Shown here: positions 13,131 to 23,811 of the stretch, piece by piece | Position numbering within the stretch: the first letter of the stretch is position 1 | Layout: the number at the start of each line of letters is the position of its first letter | DNA from: Hofstenia miamia | Lineage: Eukaryota; Xenacoelomorpha; Acoela | Direction of reading: 5' to 3' | Length of the DNA: 64,000 nucleotides | NCBI GenBank assembly: GCA_004352715.1 | Contig: SCFE01000025.1 | Coordinates: forward strand, 666,748 to 730,747 | Made by a program: the position numbers and the translations under genes | The notes under the pieces: generated by a model | Told to the model about the DNA's origin: nothing | The model's input: the letters and a program-made list of their open reading frames with translations, nothing else | The model's database searches: none

Positions 13131-13370
13131 TTAGTTTATTACAGTGCTTAAACATGGTTGTAAGACTTCAATATTTGATAATGTACTTGGGGATAATAGT
13201 TTATATTTAGATAAATACATGCTGGTAAGTTGTTTATCAACATTGAAAAATGTCCAAATGGATCTGTTAAATGTTCTTTTTAGACGCTCGTTTTGTGCAA
13301 TATTCATGTTTCGAAGAAGTTGACATCCATACATTAATTGGCTATTTACAAATGGATTTATCAACAACAT
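13131..13370 (-). pseudogene. Non-LTR retrotransposon pol fragment (RT thumb region)
   Basis: The minus-strand frame encodes NPFVNSQLMYGCQLLRNMN followed by ERLKRTFNRSIW. This is the pattern seen C-terminal to the RT palm in CR1/jockey-type pol proteins (Y.r.i..Yg..v....+..lq..q.r..R.i). No palm boxes remain, so it is a fragment only. Confidence 0.45.
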
Positions 13371-13399
13371 TATCAGAGATGGTTCTTAGTTCAAATAAA

Positions 13400-14440
13400 A
13401 ATTGGATACCAGAGAAACAATTAAATATATATGTTTGAAATTTTGTATAGTTAAATCCTTTTACTAACACATTCTTTTACTATGAGAGCTTTTGATCTAG
13501 TAGCAGTTAAGTATTTAAAATCTCTATATTTAGTTGATCACATAAGCCATCGATCAAATTTCTCACAGGAGATTAGAAATAGTTAGTTATAGTCCCCAAA
13601 AAGGGTTGGGATTTTTTTCATTCTTGCAAATCTAAAATTTTCCAAATTTATCTCAAAATCTTCCAAATTAATTATTTAATGGACACTTTTCGCTTAGAAA
13701 AATTACTGCAAGTGTCAATTTTGAGAGAAATTTGGAAGCTTGAGATTTTATAGAATGAAGAAAAGTACCAATTCCTAAAATCTATCAAATCATTTCTCAA
13801 TATAGCAACGTCATTTAGTTCACTTAATTTAAGTTCAATAAAATCTTTCTAATTATTTTTTCAGGCAGTAACTGACATTTACTAAAATATTAGACATTTT
13901 ATTTCTATTAATTATTTCTACCTACAATGTTTCATAGGTACTGTGCTTTTTTTCTAAGTCATCTCTTCTTTTTGGATGCAACACTTTAGAAATAATTGCT
14001 ATCAATCCAACACCGCGTCCAACCCTATGCGTCCTAAATACCGAAAATACCTTATATTAGGATTGTATAAATTTATTTCACTTTCATCAGTCAACTATGT
14101 TTCAGTTTTATTCCCTAATATACCATTGATCTCCAAGAATTCATTTTGTGTGATTTAACACTACCAGCGCTTAAATATACATATTTTTATAAGTTTGATG
14201 AGATAAATTTTAAATATCATGGAGCCTGGAAATGTCATGGATACCTTGACCTGAATTGCTATGTACATTATCTGATCTTAAAAGTAACATTTAGAAAATG
14301 TTAGCTATTAGCAAAAAAAACTTCATACTAAAAGTGTAAAGCAAATACGAAAACAGAAAATTTTCTTGGTTTTGCTTTTTTACGCGTATCATGTAAAGAA
14401 ATTAAAGCAAAACCACGAAGAAAGCATAAAATTATTATTC
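13400..14440. other. Gene-free AT-rich stretch
   Basis: No convincing exon, RNA gene or element end was seen here. Confidence 0.4.
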
Positions 14441-14464
14441 TTACACAATTTATCTTGCACCAAT

Positions 14465-14713
14465 TCAAGCTCGTAACTGAAATAGTCTTTTTACAATGTT
14501 GTATGTTTCTTCTTCTTTACTTATATTTGACACTTTTCTCCCTGCTAACACATCTTTAAACGAGGTTGAAACTTGTGATATTGCGTCTTGAGTCATATGA
14601 CCAACCATTTTCACATTACTATCTATAGTTGGATCACTTTGGCGTGCATAAGTATTCCTATAGTATGATCGATGATATGGTACTTTCCCTACAGATTTCT
14701 GAGGTTTTGTCAA
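14465..14713 (-). CDS. Unrecognised open frame with coding-like composition, possible terminal exon
   Basis: The 82-codon minus-strand frame has an ordinary amino-acid mix (for example SYYRNTYARQSDPTID, VGHMTQDAISQVSTSFKDV, ISKEEETYNIVKRLFQ). That contrasts with the K/N/I/F-rich noise frames around it. An acceptor-like CTCAG lies just inside the frame at about 14697-14701, so the real feature may be a last exon of about 78 codons ending at 14465. I recognise no family. It could be the 3' exon of a gene extending to higher coordinates or a transposon fragment. Confidence 0.35.
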   Translation of the reverse strand: MTKPQKSVGKVPYHRSYYRNTYARQSDPTIDSNVKMVGHMTQDAISQVSTSFKDVLAGRKVSNISKEEETYNIVKRLFQLRA

Positions 14714-14912
14714 AATTTGATAATTATTACAATGTTCAAACCTTTTCTTGATAGATGAATTCCGTCTCTAGCAAGTAAGAAGAAATTTATCTTAAAAGGA
14801 CAAGAAATTGTTCAAAACTTTAACAACACTTACTATGCTACAGTTAGTTTCAGCTTTACACAGAATTCTGCTAAAGACGGAAACATATTTAGTCTTTTGC
14901 ATTTTTTTCCTG

Positions 14913-14917
<5 letters not shown>

Positions 14918-14964
<47 letters not shown>
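14918..14964. repeat. (TA)n microsatellite
   Basis: A pure TA run of about 46 bases. Confidence 0.95.
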
Positions 14965-14966
<2 letters not shown>

Positions 14967-15299
14967 AGAATTTTTCACACACCTACTTATAAAATTTGCA
15001 ATATTTTGGACATTTGTAGCAAAACATTTGTTTGCACTTTTTAGTGGTTTCAAAGCAAAATTTTCAGTATATGCTACTTTCTTTATTAGCATTTATTATT
15101 TAATCGATATCTTCATATTTAATTGCTACTTGATGAATAAACAAGATTTGATTGCCAAAACATGCCCTTTTTATTTCTTTGATATAAAAAATAAAGTTAT
15201 TCAACTTTTTCTGGAACTCTAACATTTTAAAGAAAATACACTGCTTACCTAAGAACATAACTACTTGCATAATTGGAAAAAACTGTAATTCTGTGTATG

Positions 15300-15375
15300 G
15301 CTGAGTACGACCATGATAATCAGGGCAGGATAAATCCAGGCAGGTTCGGACAGAGCAGGATGAAATTGAAACCCA
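15300..15375. repeat. Degenerate CAGG-word tract
   Basis: GGGCAGGATAAATCC, GGCAGGTTCGG and GAGCAGGATGAAA are imperfect repeats of one word. This belongs to the class of short word tracts discussed under findings. Confidence 0.35.
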
Positions 15376-16016
15376 GTTACATCTGGATAAAATTTATATT
15401 AGAAATTCAAGAAAATGTTCCTGAATACATCAACATTATATTCTTAATTTATTTTAGCAGTTCTGTAGTGTCATAATAGTGTATCGAAATCTTCATGCAT
15501 TAGGGTTGAATTAATAGCAAACTGCAAATCTTTTGGAAAAAAAGATAAAATAGTACTATTTCACAAGCTGATAATTGTCCTGTGATTGACTGTTTAAGAA
15601 AAACACCTCCTTATCTCAAATAGTGTTATCATCAATAACTTTCGATTTTGCTTCAGTGTTGCAAATGAAAATATTTTATGCTTCCTCAGAAATAAAAAGA
15701 ATGTCTTGAATGCCTTTCCTCGCTTAACTTTTTTGCTAGTTCATGAGAGGATCTTGTTTACTAAGAATTGCAGATTGCGTGAGGGCATAGGTAAAAAATA
15801 TTTGTTGACTTACTGATTACTCACGCCTGTAAAGGAAATGTTATAAAAAATGAGAAGTTAAGGCACCTGGTATATAAGAGTAAATCCTGCTAAATCCGAA
15901 AAGGATATAATAAGTGCAGATATGGTTAGGCCAAAAATTTTTTATTTCAAACTCAGCCCTGATACATTGTAGTGTATATATATATATACATTCCTTTTTG
16001 ACTATGAGCACTTATT

Positions 16017-16109
16017 GCTGCATTTCAACCACTTATTGGCCATTGTCAGACTACAATATTGAGGTAGTATTGTATTCTAAATGTGGCTCATAAGTGTTTG
16101 AAATGCATC
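16017..16109. repeat. Inverted repeat built from Penelope-end-like motif
   Basis: The arms 16017-16043 and 16081-16109 are inverted copies (GCATTTCAACCACTTATTGG versus its approximate complement). The spacer contains a second small palindrome (TACAATA...TATTGTA). On the minus strand the left arm reads CTGACAAT, GGCC, a loop, GGTT, GAAA. That is the same order as the hammerhead-like motif at the ends of the Penelope-like copies at 31.8 and 36.8 kb. Confidence 0.45.
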
Positions 16110-16492
16110 ATAGAGTAAAATTAATTTATATATCATCTAATATTACTACCGCTACTCACCTGTCCCTAAGTCTCCTACCCATACGCATGCGTACCAGCCC
16201 GTATATATATATATATCCCTTTTGCTCTACATATTAAGTAGTAACAACATTTTTCATTAATGAAAATATAAAATTTATAGAAATTTATTTCAGTTTTCAT
16301 TTTAATGTGAAGGGGTACGCTATATTTTCAAGACCAAATCATATTGTGATAATAAAGCATTTCAAATCGCCAATTCTTAAATTAAATATTTGTGAATTTT
16401 ATGGCATAGTTATTTTACATTTTACCGATGTTTTATTCGTTGTTCTTATTGTTTGCATACATGCCCTATTCGCATGTACGAGCAACTAAACA

Positions 16493-16523
16493 CGGATACA
16501 CTAAGTTAGTGTACTTATCCGCC
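16493..16523. repeat. Short perfect-stem hairpin
   Basis: CGGATACACTAA and TTAGTGTACTTATCCG form a hairpin with essentially no loop. The right side runs into a small GC patch (CCGCCCTGCGG). It is not followed by a T-run, and its function is unknown. Confidence 0.4.
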
Positions 16524-17066
16524 CTGCGGTTTCAATGGGTTTTGAGTGTATCTTCAATGCTTATCAACGAAGAATTTTGTTTTATCAACATACAGCATGC
16601 TCTTCGTGATATATAAAAAATGTAAAAGTATCTTTCTTGGAAACATACATGATTAAAAGGATGTTTTTCTGCATGTTAATTATTTTAAATGAATTCGCTA
16701 AGAACATTATTATTTCTAAATATCTTGATTGATGCTTTAATCTGGTAGCCTAAGATATGAAAAGCTAAATGAACCATTAATGTACACAATTAATTAAAAT
16801 ATAACTTGTGCCTACGAAAATTTAAAATAATTCAAAATATAACATAATTATGGTAATGTCTGTCTAATTCAGCAAATTTATTCTCATGATTATCTAAATG
16901 AAGTGAAATTAACTTCTGATTTGCGCATTTATCAAATGTTAATGTCTCTTTATCGTCTTAACAAAGACTTGAAGAGGATCATTAATTGCTTCCAACTAAT
17001 TTAATGCTGGCTACTTTATCTTTAGTGCTGTAATAACAATCATGGTGTAAATAATGCAAAAACAAT

Positions 17067-17074
17067 TATATAAG
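17067..17074 (+). promoter_or_regulatory. TATA box of the secreted-protein gene
   Basis: TATATAAG lies 51 bases before the ATG at 17118. An initiator-like TCAGAT follows at 17088-17093, so a very short 5' UTR is predicted. An alternative reading is that TTTTCTAG at 17099-17106 is a splice or trans-splice acceptor just before the start codon; the sequence cannot decide. Confidence 0.5.
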
Positions 17075-17117
17075 CGAAGGGTTTTGTTCAGATAACAGTT
17101 TTCTAGAAATCAAGACC

Positions 17118-19435
17118 ATGAAATTTAGTGTAGCCATTTTCATCTTCGCTCTAGCTCTTACAGTTTTTAGCAATGTTGCCAATGCTTATGTCAGCAGTGA
17201 GTTTTTTATTTTTTGATACAAGGGTTTATACAAATTGAATTTATTAAATGGTGGTTCAATAAGTGATAAATTGTATATACAAAAACGGGGAGCTATTTAT
17301 ACAATCAATTAGTTTTTAAAATAGTGGAGAAGCTAGGTTTAGATGTATACTAATAATTTTAATCCAGTTTGTGAATTTTTTATTTTACCAATTTTGCGAT
17401 TGAACATTTTTAAAAAAATGTATGTAAGAAATTCTAGGCATGCATAGAATTATATAGAAATATATTGTCCAAGAAAAATGTGCTTAATAGTAATTGTCTC
17501 ATTTCTTCAACTTCTCTCTGTTATTAGGCTTAGGTAGTGCAAATAATACCATAAAGAACAATTCTCTAATAGATAATGAAAAATTTTTTTACACTGTTTT
17601 TAAAATTTTTGCTAAATACCACTTTTGCTTAGCAATAGATATATGCATCTAAAATTATGTTTATATATGTATATATATATATATATATATNNNNNNNNNN
17701 NNNNNNNNNNNNNNNNNNNNNNNNNNNNNNNNNNNNNNNNNNNNNNNNNNNNNNNNNNNNNNNNNNNNNNNNNNNNNNNNNNNNNNNNNNNNNNNNNNNN
17801 NNNNNNNNNNNNNNNNNNNNNNNNNNNNNATTTTAATTTTGCAAGTATTAAAAACGTGTTTTGTTTGAATATTGGTATTCCTATGTAAATGAATATTCCG
17901 TGATAGATTAATGGCATTCTGTGATTATTTCCAATCATTGATGCAAATAATTTTGAATTTTAATTTTAAGCCTAATTAATAAGCGGATCTTAACTCCGTG
18001 GTGATCCGGCTATCAAAATATGGCTGCCAATGTAAAAATTCCTTCCTGTNNNNNNNNNNNNNNNNNNNNNTATATATATATATGGCAAATATGCAATTAA
18101 TTTCGCAGGCTAAAATGTATTTTTAGTGAATAAACCTTACAATGTTCGCGGCCAGTTGTTTTTTACAGATGGATTGGAATTTCAAGGTAAGACATTAGTA
18201 TTTATAGAACTTTTACAATGTGATGTTAGAATCATTATAAATGGGAAAGCTTTTAACATTTTTTAATGTAATTTTATCAAAGTTTTTCATTGCATACAAA
18301 AATGGTTGCCTTTTTGATTGAGAACTTTGCAAGCATAAATGGGATGGAGGAGGTTTTATACTGTTTTATCTTTGGACATTCATAAGCTAAGAAACATATG
18401 TAAGCTATTAATGAATTACATGTAAATGTAATAATTATTTTTCACAACTAAATTTTTTACTGAGTAGGGATTAAAAACTAACACTTTGTCAATGATTATT
18501 ATTTTATTATGAACATTTATAGGTAGGAAGATTACAAGTTTCCTAAATTTTAAATACAGTCATATAAAATCTTTGTATTTGTGTAGTGAGTGATATTAAA
18601 ATATTACAATTTTGAATCATGCATTTAAACCTAAAAATTTGACTTAGTATGTTCTCTGATTCTTACAGACACATAAATTATCTCGAGAAAATAAACTTAC
18701 TGGTGACTTTTATTAATTTGCATTTTTTAGATGAGCAAGTAAAAAGAACAGGAATCTGTAAGTATTGATTTTTTGAAATATTTAAGTTAATTTGAGAACA
18801 TGAGTGAGGATTTGGCAGAAGCTTTCCCTAAACCTATATTAGTGATATTGAAAAGTTCGAAATTATAATTGGAATTTATACATGCTTTTCTTAGCCCATT
18901 TAGTAAAATATAATTTTTTTGATATTACTTAAAATAACTCTGGAAAATCGTAAAGTGTTTAGTTACTTCATATATCTATACATAGGTAGGAGTTGTTTTC
19001 GCTTCGCTGAAAATTTTTTATTATTGTCAGATGCTCCGAACAAAGTCTATGTATGTAGCCATCTCACAAAATTTTACTATGTCACTAGAACAGTCACACA
19101 AATGGTGACTTGCTTACGATCTTTGCAAAGATTTTTTCCATACATTAAATTCAAACATATAATGAATCATTCCAAACCCCGTTGCAAGGTCCTAGAACGG
19201 GAATTCCTTCTTGAAGTTCATAATCAATATTATATGATGATGCTTCGCTAAGAATATTTTTTTATCTTTGCCTTTAGGAAGTTGAAATTTCAAGAAATGA
19301 TTTTACTCTATATATAGACGTATGAGTTCTTCAATTTATTCCAATTTACTTACCTAATGCTTTAATAACTAATTTTAGTTCACTGAATATGTGACTGCTT
19401 CTTCAAGTGATGAAGAGATGAACTCTAATTTTTGA
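17118..19435 (+). CDS. Unrecognised small secreted cysteine-containing protein, 6 predicted exons
   Basis: The predicted exons are 17118-17196, 18127-18186, 18731-18757, 18986-19188, 19278-19319 and 19379-19435 (TGA). Phases agree at every junction and give about 155 residues. Residues 1-18 (MKFSVAIFIFALALTVFS) plus NVANA form a textbook signal peptide, with likely cleavage after residue 23. The mature part has cysteines at GICRSC, VYVC, MVTC and PRC and an acidic serine-rich tail (ASSSDEEMNSNF), so it is probably an exported or extracellular protein. Exon 18731-18757 is only 27 nt and exon 19278-19319 only 42 nt. Exon 18986-19188 is the least certain: an 8-nt microexon (CCCATTTA, 18896-18903) would also restore phase and would give a shorter protein without the cysteines. 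No family is recognised. N gaps at 17691-17829 and 18050-18070 lie in intron 1. Confidence 0.6.
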
Positions 19436-19448
19436 AATATCGTTGGTA

Positions 19449-19454
19449 AATAAA
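19449..19454 (+). terminator. Poly(A) signal AATAAA
   Basis: A canonical hexamer lies 14 bases after the stop of the secreted-protein gene. It supports 19379-19435 as the last exon. Confidence 0.65.
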
Positions 19455-19499
19455 GTATTATTATTGGTTTTCCTTACTCATCACTATCAGCTTTTTAAA

Positions 19500-21900
19500 C
19501 AGCTTACAATAAATGTAAAATCAATCTCTAAATATAGGCTAAGTCTTGGACTTAGTCATGTATATCCATTCACAACAGCTTAGTTCGGTTTGCAAAATAA
19601 AATATAATTGGTTTATCATTGCTCAAATTCAATGTACTGGGCAGTAACTAAGAAAACAGCAGACATTGGATATTCAAAGTTCAATCCAGCTGACAAAGCT
19701 TATCCAACTAGCTTCTCAACATCATAGTAATTGATGCTTACCGTTTGAGATTTACACATTTATGCTTCACAATACACATAATTTAAGCTTACAATATTAG
19801 GATGTTAGTGAATTGGTTGACTAGGCAAGAGTTGAATTTTAGGTCTACACATAAAATATTTATGGAATTATTATCAAAACGAAACACATGTTTTTCAACG
19901 GAAAAGTCGTGATCTCAATATTTCATTTGGTCAGAATTCAAATACTTATTGTGTATGCTTTTTTATTATAACTATAGATGATCCAAGAAAATTTATTGGA
20001 ATTTTGTCATGTAAGACTAATAGGCCCTGAAATTTTATTTGATTTTATTAGTCGCTTTTAAACCTGGACATTTTTTAAGTTCAAGCAATTCTCTACGTTA
20101 TAATTTTATCATTGATTAAAAATGTACTTTTAAATTTTGGTGAAAATATGGGAATCCATTTTAGTGCACATAGCGACTAAATACATAAAAACAAAGCTTC
20201 ATTTGCATATTTCAAACGAACATATGAACATATTACTACAAATTTAGTTTATATGAACGAAAAAATTCCAAGTTAATACTGTATGAAAATATATTGTAAT
20301 CCAATTTAGAGCAAATTCAATCGGTCATTTAATTAGACTTTCATCGCGATAATTTTTCTGGAACCTAGAAACTGACAATAAAATACTCCATCATGAGTGA
20401 CATTGATCATACAGAATCATAATAAATCAGATAATGACTGCTGCAGAAATCAAAATATATTTATGCTGGATTTCATTTTCTACAACCACAAATTTTATAT
20501 TTAATTATTACAATTTGCTAGCCTTTAATTCTGAAGAGATTATTAGAACATTTATTTGATACTTAAGGTTGATAGAAGGTATGAATCACCATGATTTGTA
20601 ATTTTTATCGATTTTTGTGTTTTATGTGATTTTAGGGGTTTGAAACCTGCAGAATCTACATATTTGGTACCTATGTTTTACCATATAATAAATGAATTAT
20701 ATTAAATCATGTCTTTTGAAAATCCCTCAGTAATATTATTAGCAAAGCAAACAATACTCTCAAACATGCCCCCTGAAAGGCCGAGAGGTGTTCAAATTTT
20801 CACTTTTGACCAATTCTTGTTAGCCTAAGTCTGAAAATTTTGTCCCCAAACATCAGTACATTTTTACAGTTGTTTTCTCGATTGTATAAAAATGTCATTA
20901 TTTCGAACGTCAAATTGTATCTTCCTGAAATTTGGCCAGACATCTCATTAGGTGCTCCTCTAATATGTTTGCCTTTCATTTTTTTTACTATTCCTCAGAA
21001 AATTTTAGAAAATTTGTTTTTGTATAATTTATTTTGTTTTAAAATTGCTTGATCGTTTAAAATGGTTAATATTTTATTAAATTAGAATGAATTAAAACAA
21101 TCAAAACAATTTTCATTTGTGAAAATTTGAGTAAATTTGATTGAAGATTGTGTAAGCAGTCTGATAATCAGTAGAGATTGTCAAATTTTTGCTTGACGGC
21201 TGTTTTAAATTCTCATTTGCATAATTTATGCAAAAAATTTCATAATTACAATGCCTAATCTCTAAGATTATCTTCGGTCCAAAAAGTTTCAACATTTCGT
21301 TATTCAGCAGAATTACGACCTCTAATCCCCCCTATTTACCTTAAAAAGTTTACTTATAAACAGGCTGCCTTGTTTACATTAAAATTTGTAAGCCCTTAAG
21401 CAACTTAGACGCAGGATATGAAATTAATGTTCTCAGGGAATAGTCCTTAAATAAATGTATGAACACTTAACATACTTTAAAGCGCAATGCCGTCTGCATA
21501 CGCTTGAAAATAATTTAGAAACTGTCAAGCATTTAAGAGAATCCAAAGAATATTGATGGAGAAATTGCAAAAAACTGTTGCAAATATTTCTAATAAAATT
21601 TCTTATTCTATCAAATTATAATAAAATTCAATACAAGTTTGTTAACATTTAATAGTGCTTTTAAGATTGGAATCGGTTTCAACAATTTGGAAAAGACCTT
21701 CACCAAATCGACTAATGAATTCAATAATAACTGTACAAGTAAAAAAATTATGTATATTCAAAAATTATTGAAATCAATGTTTGTGCTGCTAGCGAAGAAA
21801 ACTGGCTCAGATTTTGTTCTAGTTTCACTGAAAATCTTCACTGTAATTCTATATTAAGCCTATTTTGCACTTTCTACCCACTTGCAGGTTTCTATGTTGA
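19500..21900. other. Gene-free AT-rich stretch
   Basis: Only short, low-complexity frames were seen (for example 20840-21052 and 21639-21857), with no domain or splice context. Confidence 0.4.
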
Positions 21901-21920
21901 TGTTACCGTTCAAAGCCAAT

Positions 21921-22164
21921 CAGGGGCGTACCCAGTATTTTCTGACGGGGGGGACATCATTGTCATTCCCTAATGCGGGGCGAAGCCCGGCTAAAATTTT
22001 TGAAAATATTGAGAATATAGACCCTAAAAAATACATTTCACGATCCTAAATTTTAAATTTTTCAATTTTTTTACGAAATTTTTTTCGATTTATCCAGTAA
22101 AATTTAATTTGGAAAACTGACTGGGGGGACATTCCACCATGTCCCCTCCCTGCGTACGCCACTG
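21921..22164. mobile_element. hAT-type MITE with 8-bp target duplication
   Basis: The left end is CAGGGGCGTACCCAG, and the right end, reversed, is CAGTGGCGTACGCAG. The flanks are AAGCCAAT (21913-21920) and AAGCCGAT (22165-22172), an 8-bp target-site duplication with one mismatch. The body is 244 bp, GC-rich near both ends, and has no coding capacity. The CAGTGGCG terminus and 8-bp duplication together fit hAT non-autonomous elements. Confidence 0.75.
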
Positions 22165-23811
22165 AAGCCGATGTAAAGGCAAAATGAGGCAAGGCTAACT
22201 CTTGATTGATTTTTTTGAAAAATTATTTGAATTTTCAAGAAACTGCTGTGTCACTTAAAAGTGATAAAGGGCGTCTAAGTAGCAACAGACAACGTTTGCT
22301 TCTCAGAAGTCCAATTTTATATACATGATACAAATATACATAATGCAAAACCTCAATATGACATTTACTATTAATAAATTATGCCATTTTCTGTATGCAG
22401 AGTAAGCAAAACTAAAATGATTTCATTGAGAATTACTGATGTCTTAGTAGGTATGTTCTATGTAACGTCAAGGCAGCAACATCCTTTTAAAATTTACAAA
22501 TTTAACCATACAACTCCTATGATCGGCTAATCAATTCTCACTGCTACGCGATTACGGCAAAAAAATTCACGCCTAAATAAATTCATCAAAAACGCGGAAT
22601 TTTGTTATTTTATTTTGCACTATGACATACAGTAGGTTGCGTTGCAAAACAGTACCAAAAATTATATGCTAAATATGTTGAAATCTAAACATTCAATTCA
22701 AGTACATTTAAACATTTCTATTATATTAAATTCTGCTCATGTTTGTTTGTACTTTTGTTTTAAATTCATAAGTTTTAATTAACAACTGGAGAAGTGGTGT
22801 ACTCAAAGGGTCCAGATAAGACCGGAAGCTTGCAGGAAATACCCTCACCCCACATCACAAATAGGGATCCGCTCCCTTTGTTAAACTCATATTAAAAGCT
22901 TGTCGATAAATTGAAATATATTTTAAAAATTACAGTACTGTAATGGTAAATGTACTGTATATGGAGTTAAAATTTGTTTTCTGATTGCTTGTGAATTATT
23001 TGAATTGATTGGTTGGCGAAATGTTGAAGTTTTTTTTTTTACTCACTTTCACTCTCTAAAAACAAATAATTAGATAACTAGTATCTCTCGCACAACCCGA
23101 CATCTACAATTTCAAAAATGCAACTTTATTCCCAATTTTCTTTTGCTCAAATTTAAAGCCCACTTTCTAAATATGTAGAGAAGCCTATTCCTATTTTGAT
23201 ATATGACAACCCTAAAACGGAGTAAGCAATTTTGTAAATATCATTAACTGGATCAAGGATCATTGCGGGCTTGGTAAGTCCATATTAACTATGCTACAAA
23301 TTTATTTACAACACTGTCTGCACATTACGGTTGCTGAAAATAAAATTTATGTGCAAACGGAATTATTTAACAATTTAAAATTGAGAGACTGTATAAGTAC
23401 TGATTATAGTAATGAATCGCTTGAAAAAAGCGTAATTACGAAAACAAATTCATTATTATTATTGAAGATTGTGAAGAAATAACTACAAAAAACGTTGCAT
23501 TTTTTACAAGTACATAAATATGCTATAAATCTTTCGATTGTTAATTAGCCGAATGGCAAATAGTCCATTCATATAAAGACTAATAAATTGCTAAGCTATA
23601 GCATGCTTTTACAGGTAGCAAATATAAGAATCATGCAATAACTAGCATTACCGCAGAAAAACATTATATTTTATAAGTCCAGTAACATCAGAAACCTGGC
23701 TTTGAATGAATGTGCATTTTCTATCACGTATAGCAATTGCAGCAGTTTCAATTAAGAATTAAACCAGAAAGGCAGAAAAATATGTGAGCAATGACGTCTG
23801 CTTTTACTTTT

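Noticed and set aside
18919-19251. Independent 110-codon gene
   Set aside because: Its first part has no start context, and its middle fits better as exon 4 of the secreted-protein gene.
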